Below, in pieces: positions 43,161 to 51,004 of a stretch of DNA of 64,000 nt. Source of the DNA: Amylibacter sp. IMCC11727 (GTDB taxonomy: Bacteria > Pseudomonadota > Alphaproteobacteria > Rhodobacterales > Rhodobacteraceae); NCBI RefSeq assembly GCF_029854195.1, contig NZ_CP122960.1:1060001-1124000 (forward strand). Direction: 5' to 3'. The stretch's first letter is position 1. Every line of letters starts with the position of its first letter. The notes below the pieces were generated by a model. That model did not search any database and was not told the origin of the DNA. It was given only the letters and a program-made list of their open reading frames with translations. A program made the translations under genes and the position numbers.

Positions 43161-44399
43161 ATGCAAGACAATGTTGTACGAGTATTAGACGCTGACAGTT
43201 TGCCCATGTGGCGGCGGCCTTGGGTGTTGCTGGGTGTTATGGCGTTTGTGATGCCGCTGGCGTTTTCCACGTGGATGGCGTTGTTGAACAATTTTGTAAT
43301 TGAAGTCGCGAATTTTGATGGCAGCAACATTGGTTGGCTGCACTCTTTGCGCGAAATTCCAGGATTTTTGGCTATCGGGGTCATTTATGTGCTGTGGTAC
43401 ATCCGCGAGCAGGCGCTTGCGGTGATGTCTCTGTTGTTGCTGGCAATCACGGTGTCTGTGACCGCATGGTTTCCAACCTTCGGCGGGTTGTTGGTGACAA
43501 CGCTGATCGGCTCCATTGGATTTCACTATTATGAGACTGTGAAAATGTCTCTGGAATTACAATGGATTAAGAAAGAACGCGCGCCACAAGTCCTTGGCTG
43601 GTATGTGGCCGTTGGATCGGGTGCGAGCCTGTTTGCTTATGGCTTTATCATGCTTGTTTGGAAAGTTTTGGGCTGGGATTACAACACGATCTATCTCGCG
43701 GGTGGTGGTTTGGCCTTATTGCTGACGCTGTTTTGCTGGTTCGCCTATCCCACCTTCGAAGCACCCGTAAAACAGCACACGCAGATGGTGTTTCGCGCCC
43801 GTTATTGGCTATATTATTCGCTGCAAGCGGCATCGGGCGCGCGGCGACAAATCTTTATGGTGTTTGCGGCCTTTATGATGGTGGAACGGTTCGGATTCGA
43901 AGTGCATGAAGTCACGGCGCTGTTCCTGATCAACTATGTGGCCAATATGATTTTTGCGCCCTTGATGGGCGCGTTTGTGTCCAAAGTGGGCGAGCGCAAT
44001 GCGCTGGCGTTTGAATATATCGGGCTGATCATCGTGTTCTGTGCTTACGGTGGGATTTACATGTTTGGATGGGGTGTTGTGATTGCGGCGAGCCTGTACG
44101 TCATCGACCATTTGTTCTTTGCCTTGGCCTTTGCGCAAAAGACATATTTCCAAAAAATCGCGGACCCTGCGGATATTGCGCCTACGGCGGCGGTGGCGTT
44201 TACGATCAATCATATTGGTGCGGTTCTGTTGCCTGCGATGTTGGGGTATTTGTGGCTGATGTCACCTGCTGCAGTGTTCATTTTCGCAGCCAGTGTGGCG
44301 TGTATTTCGCTCGCTCTTGCGTTGATGATCCCGCGCCATCCGGTGCCTGGAAATGAAACTGTGTTTTCGCGCCGTTTCGCAGCGGAGCCGGGCGAATAA
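43161..44399 (+). CDS. MFS transporter
   Basis: 412 residues with about 12 hydrophobic segments. N-terminal RRPWVLLGVMAFVMPLAFSTWMALLNNFVIEVANFDGSNIGWLHSLREIPGFLAIGVIYV, and GWYVAVGSGASLFAYGFIMLVW in the middle. Substrate not recognisable. One base overlaps the next start (TAATG), so it is co-transcribed with the MATE exporter. 79 bases after lolD. Confidence 0.8.
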   Translation: MQDNVVRVLDADSLPMWRRPWVLLGVMAFVMPLAFSTWMALLNNFVIEVANFDGSNIGWLHSLREIPGFLAIGVIYVLWYIREQALAVMSLLLLAITVSVTAWFPTFGGLLVTTLIGSIGFHYYETVKMSLELQWIKKERAPQVLGWYVAVGSGASLFAYGFIMLVWKVLGWDYNTIYLAGGGLALLLTLFCWFAYPTFEAPVKQHTQMVFRARYWLYYSLQAASGARRQIFMVFAAFMMVERFGFEVHEVTALFLINYVANMIFAPLMGAFVSKVGERNALAFEYIGLIIVFCAYGGIYMFGWGVVIAASLYVIDHLFFALAFAQKTYFQKIADPADIAPTAAVAFTINHIGAVLLPAMLGYLWLMSPAAVFIFAASVACISLALALMIPRHPVPGNETVFSRRFAAEPGE

Positions 44400-45736
44400 T
44401 GGCCGCAATGGGCGACAAGGCGCGGTTCCTGTCAGGATCAACAATGCGCCATGTTGTGGTGATGACACTAACGGGGTCGCTTGGCCTTGTGTTTATGTTT
44501 CTGGTGGATGTGACGACCCTGTTTTGGGTCAGTTGGCTTGGCGATGAAGGGTTGGTTGCGGCTCTTGGCTTTGGCTGGACCATCCAGTTTTTCACCATTT
44601 CCACCGGCATTGGATTGATGATCGCAAGCATGGCGCTGGTGTCCAAATCCATCGGCCAAGGTAAGCTGGAGTTGGCACGGCAACAAACCACGTCGGCGGC
44701 ACTTTATACCTTTGTGTTTCAATTGCTTACGGCGGGGATCGTGCTGGTGTTTCGGCGCGAAATTCTGGCCTTTGCAGGGGCTGAAGGACAAACGCTGGAA
44801 GATGCGGCACGGTTTTTGATGATCTCGGTTCCGAGCTTGCCGTTTATGGCGCTTGGTATGGTCGGTTCTGCCGTGTTGCGCTCTATTGGGGATGCTGTGC
44901 GATCCATGTCTGTGACTATGTCCGCTGGACTGGTGGCGATGGTGGTGGACCCGCTGTTTATCCTCGGTCTTGGTTGGGGGTTTGAAGGGGCTGCATGGGG
45001 CATCGTTGTGTCGCGTACAGTGTCGGCGATCCTGTCCATTTGGTTTGTGGTACGGATTCACGATATGGTAGGGCCCGTTTCGCGTGAGACGCTGCGCACC
45101 CTGTTTAAACCGTTTGTGGCCATCGCAATTCCAGCGGTGATGACGCAACTTTCCACACCATTTGGCAACTATATCTTAACCAAGGTGATCAGTGCTTATG
45201 GTGATGCAGCGGTTGCGGGTTGGGCCGTGGTCAGCCGCATCGCCGTGCTGGCGTTTGGGGGAATATTTTCCTTGTCTGGTGCCATTGGTGGGATCATTGG
45301 CCAGAACTTTGGTGCAGGGCAAATGGACCGCGTGAAGCAAACCTACAAAGACGCGCTGATCTTTTGCGCGATCTACACGGTGCTGTCTTGGGGGCTGTTG
45401 ATCCTGCTGCGCGATCCAGTTGCAAATCTGTTCGGGCTCGAAGGTTTGTCACGTGATGTGTTCTTGGCGTTTATGCTGATCGGCGCAGGTGGGTATATGT
45501 TTGCGGGCGCGTTGTTTGTATCGAATGCTGCGTTTAACAATTTGGGCAAGCCGATCTATTCCACATTCTGCAATTGGTTCCGTGATGGTATCTTGATTTA
45601 TCCCTGTTGCGTGCTGATGGGCCTGTGGTTGGCAGCACCGGGTGTTGTGTATGGGCAGGCATTGGCGGCGGTTTTGGCAGGGTCGGCAGCGATGATCTGG
45701 GGCTGGCGGTTTGTTGGGCGTTTGGCGGCCCGTTAA
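44399..45736 (+). CDS. MATE-family multidrug efflux transporter
   Basis: 445 residues, about 12 hydrophobic segments in two halves. N-terminal SGSTMRHVVVMTLTGSLGLVFMFLVDVTTLFWVSWLGDEGLVAALGFGWTIQFF, and the repeat half beginning at about residue 240 with VMTQLSTPFGNYILTKVISAYGDAAVAGWAVVSRI, are typical MATE architecture, coupling drug or toxin export to Na+ or H+. Overlaps the MFS gene by one base. Confidence 0.9.
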   Translation: MAAMGDKARFLSGSTMRHVVVMTLTGSLGLVFMFLVDVTTLFWVSWLGDEGLVAALGFGWTIQFFTISTGIGLMIASMALVSKSIGQGKLELARQQTTSAALYTFVFQLLTAGIVLVFRREILAFAGAEGQTLEDAARFLMISVPSLPFMALGMVGSAVLRSIGDAVRSMSVTMSAGLVAMVVDPLFILGLGWGFEGAAWGIVVSRTVSAILSIWFVVRIHDMVGPVSRETLRTLFKPFVAIAIPAVMTQLSTPFGNYILTKVISAYGDAAVAGWAVVSRIAVLAFGGIFSLSGAIGGIIGQNFGAGQMDRVKQTYKDALIFCAIYTVLSWGLLILLRDPVANLFGLEGLSRDVFLAFMLIGAGGYMFAGALFVSNAAFNNLGKPIYSTFCNWFRDGILIYPCCVLMGLWLAAPGVVYGQALAAVLAGSAAMIWGWRFVGRLAAR

Positions 45737-45796
45737 CTTGTTTCTTTGGGTTTAAAACGCTAACTACAACGAAACATATTTCACAGGAGAACAACG

Positions 45797-46141
45797 ATGT
45801 TGAAAGGTTTGGGCGGGCTTGGCGATATGGCCAAGATCATGAAGCAGGCGCAGGAAATGCAAGGCAAAATGGCCGATGCGCAGGCCAAGCTGGATGAAAT
45901 GACAACCACAGGCGAAGCGGGCGCTGGCATGGTGACAGTCACTGTCACCGCCAAAGGGGATGTGAAAGGGATCGAGATTGATCCGTCCCTGTTTGTACCA
46001 TCTGACAAAGAAGTTGTGGAAGATTTGATCGTTGCGGCGATCAAAGACGGGCAGGCCAAAGCCGCCCAAATGCAGAAAGACGAAATGGGCAAAATCACCG
46101 AAGGGCTGAACCTGCCCGAGGGGATGAAGCTGCCGTTTTGA
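45797..46141 (+). CDS. ybaB: YbaB/EbfC nucleoid-associated protein
   Basis: 114 residues. Core MKQAQEMQGKMADAQAKLDEM then GAGMVTVTVTAKGDVKGIEIDPSLF and a C-terminal amphipathic helix; the domain dimerises and binds DNA. Usually found in a dnaX-ybaB-recR set; here ybaB and recR overlap by four bases (TTGA) while dnaX is not in the window, being replaced by transporters upstream. Confidence 0.95.
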   Translation: MLKGLGGLGDMAKIMKQAQEMQGKMADAQAKLDEMTTTGEAGAGMVTVTVTAKGDVKGIEIDPSLFVPSDKEVVEDLIVAAIKDGQAKAAQMQKDEMGKITEGLNLPEGMKLPF

Positions 46142-46737
46142 GCAGCAATAACCAAGAAATCGACGCGCTGATTGCTTTGCTGGCGAAGTTGCCGGGCATG
46201 GGGCCAAGATCTGCGCGTCGGGCGGTTTTGCACCTGATCAAGAAACGCGCGTTGTTGCTAACACCACTGGCAGACGCCATGTTTGCTGTGGCCGCCACGG
46301 CACGCGAATGTGTGGTGTGTGGGAACATCGGCACGAGAGACCGTTGTGACGTTTGTGAGGACCAACGGCGCGGAAACGGGCAGATTTGTGTGGTCGAAGA
46401 TGTGGCTGATTTGTGGGCCATGGAACGCACTGCGGTGTTCAAAGGACGCTATCATGTGTTGGGCGGGTCCCTGTCGGCCCTTGATGGGGTTGGGCCGGAA
46501 GAGTTGCGCATCCCATCGCTGATTTCACGGGTTCTGGCAGAAGAGGTTACAGAGGTGATCCTTGCGCTGAACGCCACGGTGGATGGGCAGACCACGGCGC
46601 ATTACATTGCCGACCAGTTGGAAGAAGCGGGGGTCGCGGTCACGTCGCTCGCCCAAGGTGTGCCCATCGGCGGTGAGCTGGATTATCTGGATGACGGCAC
46701 GATTTCAGCTGCGTTGAATGCACGGAAATCTGTTTAA
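46138..46737 (+). CDS. recR: Recombination protein RecR
   Basis: 199 residues from a TTG start that overlaps the ybaB stop. Helix-hairpin-helix LAKLPGMGPRSARRAVLHLI, zinc finger C-V-V-C-G-N-I-x9-C-D-V-C (residues about 57-72), Toprim domain ICVVEDVADLWAMERT and the C-terminal QGVPIGGELDYLDDGTISAALNAR. Acts with RecF/RecO to load RecA on gaps. Four bases overlap the convergent P450 gene. Confidence 0.95.
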   Translation: MSSNNQEIDALIALLAKLPGMGPRSARRAVLHLIKKRALLLTPLADAMFAVAATARECVVCGNIGTRDRCDVCEDQRRGNGQICVVEDVADLWAMERTAVFKGRYHVLGGSLSALDGVGPEELRIPSLISRVLAEEVTEVILALNATVDGQTTAHYIADQLEEAGVAVTSLAQGVPIGGELDYLDDGTISAALNARKSV

Positions 46738-47885
46738 AGACGGACGTTCAAGGCCGTGAGGCCGTGGAAATGGTATGTGTCTGCATATGTCGGTTGGTCG
46801 CGCAATTTCATGTTGGGGCAGCGGACAAATAAGGTTTTCAATGCGATTTGCATTTCCAATCTTGCGAGCGGTGCGCCAAGGCAGAAGTGAATGCCTGCGC
46901 CAAAGCTGACCAGTTTGTTAGGACTGCGGTTGGGTTGAAATTGGGCCGCATTTTCAAACACATCGTCGTCCCGATTTGCACTGGCAAGCAGGCAGGCAAC
47001 GGTATCGCCCCGTTTGAAGTTTTGGCCAAACACGGTGCAATCTGATTTGGCATGGCGTTCAAACAAATGCAGGGGCGGATCGAACCGTAAGGTTTCCTCT
47101 AGGCTCGCATCTGTTGGTGCCGCATTATGTTCCAGCAGCACTTTGGCCCCGTTGGCGATGGCGTGAACTGTGGCTTCGTGGCCTGCGTTCAGCAGCAAGA
47201 TGCAAGTGGTGGTAAGCTCTTCGGGTGAAAGTTTATCACCTAGTTCTGCGATCAGGGCTGTGATCAGATCATCTTTGGGCGCGGTTTTTCGCGCCGTTGC
47301 AATGTCATTGATGTAATCAGCAAAGGCGCGACTGGCGCTGGCGGCGGCGTCTTCGTCAGCGCGGGTGCGGCTGGCTTGATACATCGCCACCATCTTGTGG
47401 GACCAATCGAGGAGGAGGTGGGCGTCCTCTTCTGGGGCGCCGATTAGGCGGGCGATGATGGTGACGGGAATTGGGGTGCAAAATTCGGGCAGGAGATCGA
47501 CGGTCGGGCCGAAGCTGTCGATCAGCGAATTGGCCAGCGTTTCGATTTCAGGGGCGAGGGATTTGATCCGCCGCGATGTGAACGCACGCATAACCTGAGC
47601 GCGCAGCCGTGTGTGGCGCGGGGCGTCAAGTTCCAGCATGGAATGGGCTTCGATATCCATAAATGGTTGGATGTGGGGTGGGATGGGTTTTGCAAATTCT
47701 GCAGGGACTTCGCGGCCCCAGTTTTTGTCGCGTAAGAAATGGTTCACAGCCGCGTGCGTGGTGGCGCAGGTGCGGTTGTAGTCTTCCCAAAAAATCAGAT
47801 CCCCAGCGGCGCGGGCACGGTCGTAAAACGGGTAGGGGTTTTGAACGAATGCGGTGTCTGTTGGGGATTGGGACAGGGTTTTCAT
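46734..47885 (-). CDS. Cytochrome P450
   Basis: 383 residues, a little short for bacterial P450s (about 400). Heme ligand loop FGAGIHFCLGAPLARLEMQIAL with the axial cysteine, I-helix AGHEATVHAIANGAKVLL (A-G-x-E-A-T instead of the common A-G-x-x-T), and E-x-x-R as EETLR. Likely soluble class I, needing a ferredoxin, none of which is adjacent. Substrate unknown. Tail-to-tail four-base overlap with recR. Confidence 0.93.
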   Translation of the reverse strand: MKTLSQSPTDTAFVQNPYPFYDRARAAGDLIFWEDYNRTCATTHAAVNHFLRDKNWGREVPAEFAKPIPPHIQPFMDIEAHSMLELDAPRHTRLRAQVMRAFTSRRIKSLAPEIETLANSLIDSFGPTVDLLPEFCTPIPVTIIARLIGAPEEDAHLLLDWSHKMVAMYQASRTRADEDAAASASRAFADYINDIATARKTAPKDDLITALIAELGDKLSPEELTTTCILLLNAGHEATVHAIANGAKVLLEHNAAPTDASLEETLRFDPPLHLFERHAKSDCTVFGQNFKRGDTVACLLASANRDDDVFENAAQFQPNRSPNKLVSFGAGIHFCLGAPLARLEMQIALKTLFVRCPNMKLRDQPTYADTYHFHGLTALNVRL

Positions 47886-47974
47886 CGAGGTGCCTGTGTT
47901 GGCTGTGATGTTAGATTTTGGATATTTCCGGCCAGAAGAAGCAGGGGGGTGCGTCTGGTTTGTTGGGTTTGTGT

Positions 47975-48002
47975 GGGCCGCACCGTTTGTAAGGCGCGGC
48001 CC
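47975..48002. terminator. Strong GC hairpin after the RidA gene
   Basis: GGGCCGC (47975-47981) pairs with GCGGCCC (47996-48002), with inner CC/GG pairs. It lies just past the RidA stop on the minus strand; there is no T-run, so a terminator role is uncertain. Confidence 0.5.
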
Positions 48003-48009
48003 AATGCCG

Positions 48010-48357
48010 TTATTTTGCGGCAGTGATCATGATTTCAACTTTAAAACCAGGTGTCGCCAGATGCGCAGAACCCGCAGCGCGACCAGGTTCGTGGCCTTGG
48101 GGAACCCATGCGTCCCAGACAGCGTTCATTTCGGCAAAGTCGGACATGTCATCAAGCCAGATTTGCGCCATGAGGATTTTGGTTTTGTCAGAGCCGGCTT
48201 CGGCCAAGAGATCGTCGATTTGTTGCAAGATGCCTTGAGTTTGGGCGGTTACAGATTCCCCTTCGGCGGCCACTTGGCCTGCGAGATAAATTGTGTCACC
48301 GTGGATGACCATTTGGGACATACGACCGTTAGAGTGGGAACGTTGGATGTTGGACAT
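48010..48357 (-). CDS. RidA (YjgF/YER057c/UK114) family protein
   Basis: 115 residues. RidA fold: H-S-N-G-R-M-S-Q-M-V-I-H-G-D-T-I-Y-L-A-G-Q, T-x-G-I-L-Q-Q-I-D-D-L-L, and the C-terminal K-V-E-I-M-I-T-A-A. RidA deaminates reactive enamine/imine intermediates of PLP enzymes. The usual catalytic Arg near the C-terminus is in the G-R-A-A-G-S-A region. Fits the neighbouring PLP-dependent transsulfuration gene; it lies 63 bases downstream of the TauE-like gene on the same strand. Confidence 0.9.
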   Translation of the reverse strand: MSNIQRSHSNGRMSQMVIHGDTIYLAGQVAAEGESVTAQTQGILQQIDDLLAEAGSDKTKILMAQIWLDDMSDFAEMNAVWDAWVPQGHEPGRAAGSAHLATPGFKVEIMITAAK

Positions 48358-48420
48358 GTGAAGTCTCCTTTGGATTGATTTGGGTGTGTTATATCGGTGA
48401 AAGTGTCGCCCTGCGAGCGG

Positions 48421-49188
48421 TTATGTGAGTGCTTGGGCCAATGTGGCGAGCGCGGTGATGGCGACAAACCCGAGCATGATCGGGCGCAAATTCCAATCTG
48501 ACAGGCGATTGAACAGACGCGCACCGACCCAGACGCCGAGCATGAGGGCAGGCATGGCGAGGATGGCATAGGCGACGGTGGCCCATGTTATCAAGCCTAC
48601 GGCCCAAAAGCTGAAGCAGGCCAAACCGATGAGCCCCCCTGCCAGACATACGATATTGGCGCGCGCCTGCTGAGACGGTGCGCCGCGTGCGAGGATTGCC
48701 GTTGCAAACACGGGACCAGCGATTGCGGTCATGCCTTGGGTCAACCCTGCAAACGCCCCTGCGAGATATGTGCCCGTCGGGGTGATAAAGGCGGCGAGGC
48801 GTTTTTGTTGGGCGATGACAACGAGCATGGCGAGCACGAGGATCGAGATAGCAATTTTGAGCGGTTGAGGGTCGATCATGCTGGCAAAAAATGCGCCCGT
48901 CGGGACAAAAATCACGAACATAGACAGCATCGGCAAAACCGCTTTGCGCTCTGCGTGTTTTAGCGCCCCGAAAACTAGGCCCAGTGCGACAGGAATTTCG
49001 ATGATGACTTCGATCACGATGGCTTGGGCTGGGCCGTAAACATAGGCCAGCGCGGGCACAACGAGCAGGGCAGAGCCAAAGCCTGCAAAGCCGCGAAAAA
49101 TACCTGCTAAGAAAACAATTAACCAAACAAGGATCAGCGTGCCGTCAATAATGATGGGCGTACCAAGAAAAGTGAAACCGCTAGCCAA
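48421..49188 (-). CDS. TauE/SafE family sulfite/anion exporter
   Basis: About 255 residues with roughly eight hydrophobic segments. Two TauE/SafE domains: VFLAGIFRGFAGFGSALLVVPALAYVYGP in the first repeat and GAFAGLTQGMTAIAGPVFATAIL in the second. Exporter of sulfite, sulfonates or organic acids; substrate unknown. The frame has no ATG: TTG at 49188 (overlapping the upstream stop by eight bases) or TTG at 49218 are candidates, and the start is uncertain. Downstream of the PLP enzyme, a possible link to sulfur metabolism. Confidence 0.85.
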   Translation of the reverse strand: MASGFTFLGTPIIIDGTLILVWLIVFLAGIFRGFAGFGSALLVVPALAYVYGPAQAIVIEVIIEIPVALGLVFGALKHAERKAVLPMLSMFVIFVPTGAFFASMIDPQPLKIAISILVLAMLVVIAQQKRLAAFITPTGTYLAGAFAGLTQGMTAIAGPVFATAILARGAPSQQARANIVCLAGGLIGLACFSFWAVGLITWATVAYAILAMPALMLGVWVGARLFNRLSDWNLRPIMLGFVAITALATLAQALT

Positions 49189-50338
49189 GATGCGCTGTGG
49201 CCCCAAGGGCCTGTTCAAAGTCAGCGATCAAGTCGTCGATGTGTTCGATGCCGATAGAAATGCGCAACAGGTTGTCTGGGATGCCACTGTCTGGGCCTGC
49301 AACGGTGCGGCGGTGTTCGATGAGGCTTTCTACGCCGCCAAGAGATGTGGCGGGGATAAAGAGTTCGGTTTTCTTGGCCATCTCAAACGCGCGATTGTCT
49401 TTGCCATTGATCAGGATCGACATCATGCCCCCAAAGCCGTTGTGCATTTGGTTGGCGGCAACGTGATGGCTGGGATGAGTTGGCAGGCCTGGGTAGAGGA
49501 CGGTTTCAATATCCCTATGCGCAGCAAAGTGTTTGGCGAAAGCCATGGCATTGCTGGAGCAGGCTGCATAGCGGATGTGGAGTGTGCGCAGGGAGCGGAT
49601 CAGAAGCCATGCTTCGAAGGCAGGCAAGATTGTGCCTTGGAAGCTGCGCACGTTGCGGATTTCGTCCCAAATATGCAAATCGGTACGGGCGGATAAGACG
49701 CCTGCGGTGAAGTCGGAATGCCCGCCCATGTATTTGGTGGCGGAGTGGAAGGAGATGTCTGCGCCCAGATCGAGCGGTTTTTGCGTGCAGGGCGGGGCGG
49801 CGGTGCTGTCTACCATAAGAATTGCGCCTGCGGCGTGGGCCAATTCTGCGGCGGCAGCAATATCGGTGATGGACCAATCGCCATTGGCGGGGGTTTCGAT
49901 CCAAACAAGTTTGGTTTTGCCAGGCTGGATTTGGTCTGCGAGCGCGTCGAGATCACCCGCAGGGAAGTGATCAAGGCTAATGACGCCCCGTGCTGCTTGG
50001 CGGTCAAGCCATTGCAGGCCAACGTGGTACATCATACCTTGCGCAACCACATGTGCTTGTGGCGGTAAGGCCTCCACCACGGCCACAGAGGCGGACATGC
50101 CAGAGTTAAACAAGAGGCTATCATCCGAACCTTCGAGCGCGGCGATGATCTCTTCTGCGTGCGTGGTCGTCGGGCCCGCATAGCGAGAGTAGATATAGCC
50201 TTCACGCAGATCGTAGTTTTCATCCCGCGCGAAGGTGGATGTTGCGAGCATTGGCGGCACAACGGAGCCCGTTGCTTCGTCGATGTGGCGCAGTGCTTGT
50301 GCCGCGAGTGTTTCAGGCGCGAGGCTGTTTTTCTTCAC
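49181..50338 (-). CDS. Cys/Met metabolism PLP enzyme (cystathionine gamma-lyase/synthase type)
   Basis: 385 residues. Transsulfuration fold type I: N-terminal PPMLATSTFARDENYDLREGYIYSRYAGPTTTHAEEIIA, the PLP lysine in SFHSATKYMGGHSDFTAGVLS, and SLGGVESLIEHRRTV. Catalyses C-S bond chemistry on cystathionine, homocysteine or methionine; whether lyase, synthase or methionine gamma-lyase is not settled by motif alone. Precedes the TauE-like gene on the same strand and is followed upstream by gpt. The N-terminal Y-S-R region looks normal. Confidence 0.85.
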   Translation of the reverse strand: MKKNSLAPETLAAQALRHIDEATGSVVPPMLATSTFARDENYDLREGYIYSRYAGPTTTHAEEIIAALEGSDDSLLFNSGMSASVAVVEALPPQAHVVAQGMMYHVGLQWLDRQAARGVISLDHFPAGDLDALADQIQPGKTKLVWIETPANGDWSITDIAAAAELAHAAGAILMVDSTAAPPCTQKPLDLGADISFHSATKYMGGHSDFTAGVLSARTDLHIWDEIRNVRSFQGTILPAFEAWLLIRSLRTLHIRYAACSSNAMAFAKHFAAHRDIETVLYPGLPTHPSHHVAANQMHNGFGGMMSILINGKDNRAFEMAKKTELFIPATSLGGVESLIEHRRTVAGPDSGIPDNLLRISIGIEHIDDLIADFEQALGATAHLG

Positions 50339-50341
50339 GGC

Positions 50342-50860
50342 TTATGCACCGCGATAGGGTTCAACGTATTGCAGCGCCATATCCCACGGGAAGAAAATCC
50401 ATGTGTCTTGGGATACGCCAGTGATAAACGTGTCCACCATCGGTTCCCCTTCGGGTTTGGCGTAAACGGTGGCGAAGTGGGCGTTGGGGTACAATTTGCG
50501 CACCAATTCCAGCGTTTTGCCCGAATCCACCAGATCGTCGATGATCAGCACACCAGTGCCATCGCCCATCAACTCGCTATCTGGGGATTTGAGAACTTTT
50601 GCTTCGCGTCGTTCATTCGCGGCGCCACCGCCTGCGTGGTAGGACATGACGGAAATTGTATCGACGGTGCGGATATCCAATTCGCGGGAAACAATCATCG
50701 CAGGGGCCATGCCACCACGGGTGATCGCCACAACTGCACGCCAATCCCCATTGTCAGGGCCTTTTCCATCCAATCGCCAAGCCAATGCACGGCTGTCGCG
50801 GTGAATTTGATCCCAAGAGATGTGGAAGCCTTTTTCGTGGGGCAGACGGTTTTCGGACAT
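50342..50860 (-). CDS. gpt: Xanthine phosphoribosyltransferase
   Basis: 172 residues from ATG 50860 (an ATG at 50878 is an alternative). Type I PRTase: the PRPP loop VLIIDDLVDSGKTLELVR, N-terminal FHISWDQIHRDSRALAWRL, and AVVAITRGGMAPAMIVSREL are typical of Gpt. Salvages xanthine (and guanine) into nucleotides. Three bases downstream of the PLP enzyme on the same strand, divergent from edd. Confidence 0.92.
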   Translation of the reverse strand: MSENRLPHEKGFHISWDQIHRDSRALAWRLDGKGPDNGDWRAVVAITRGGMAPAMIVSRELDIRTVDTISVMSYHAGGGAANERREAKVLKSPDSELMGDGTGVLIIDDLVDSGKTLELVRKLYPNAHFATVYAKPEGEPMVDTFITGVSQDTWIFFPWDMALQYVEPYRGA

Positions 50861-50963
50861 GGCAGCAGAGACTCGCATTAAGAAATGTTGTGTGGCGTTG
50901 ATACTATGGCGGGCGAGCGGTGGGAAGGGGGTTGAGTTTATCAATGGCGCGGGTTAAATGATG

Positions 50964-50983
50964 TTACGTTAGCGATAACGTAA
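50964..50983. promoter_or_regulatory. LacI-family-type operator upstream of edd
   Basis: TTACGTTA (50964-50971), GCGA, TAACGTAA (50976-50983): a perfect 8-bp inverted repeat whose core GTTAGCGATAAC resembles gluconate-repressor (LacI-family) operators such as E. coli GntR sites. It lies 21 bases before the edd start. Confidence 0.65.
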
Positions 50984-51004
50984 ATAGTAAACACGGAGTG
51001 CTAG

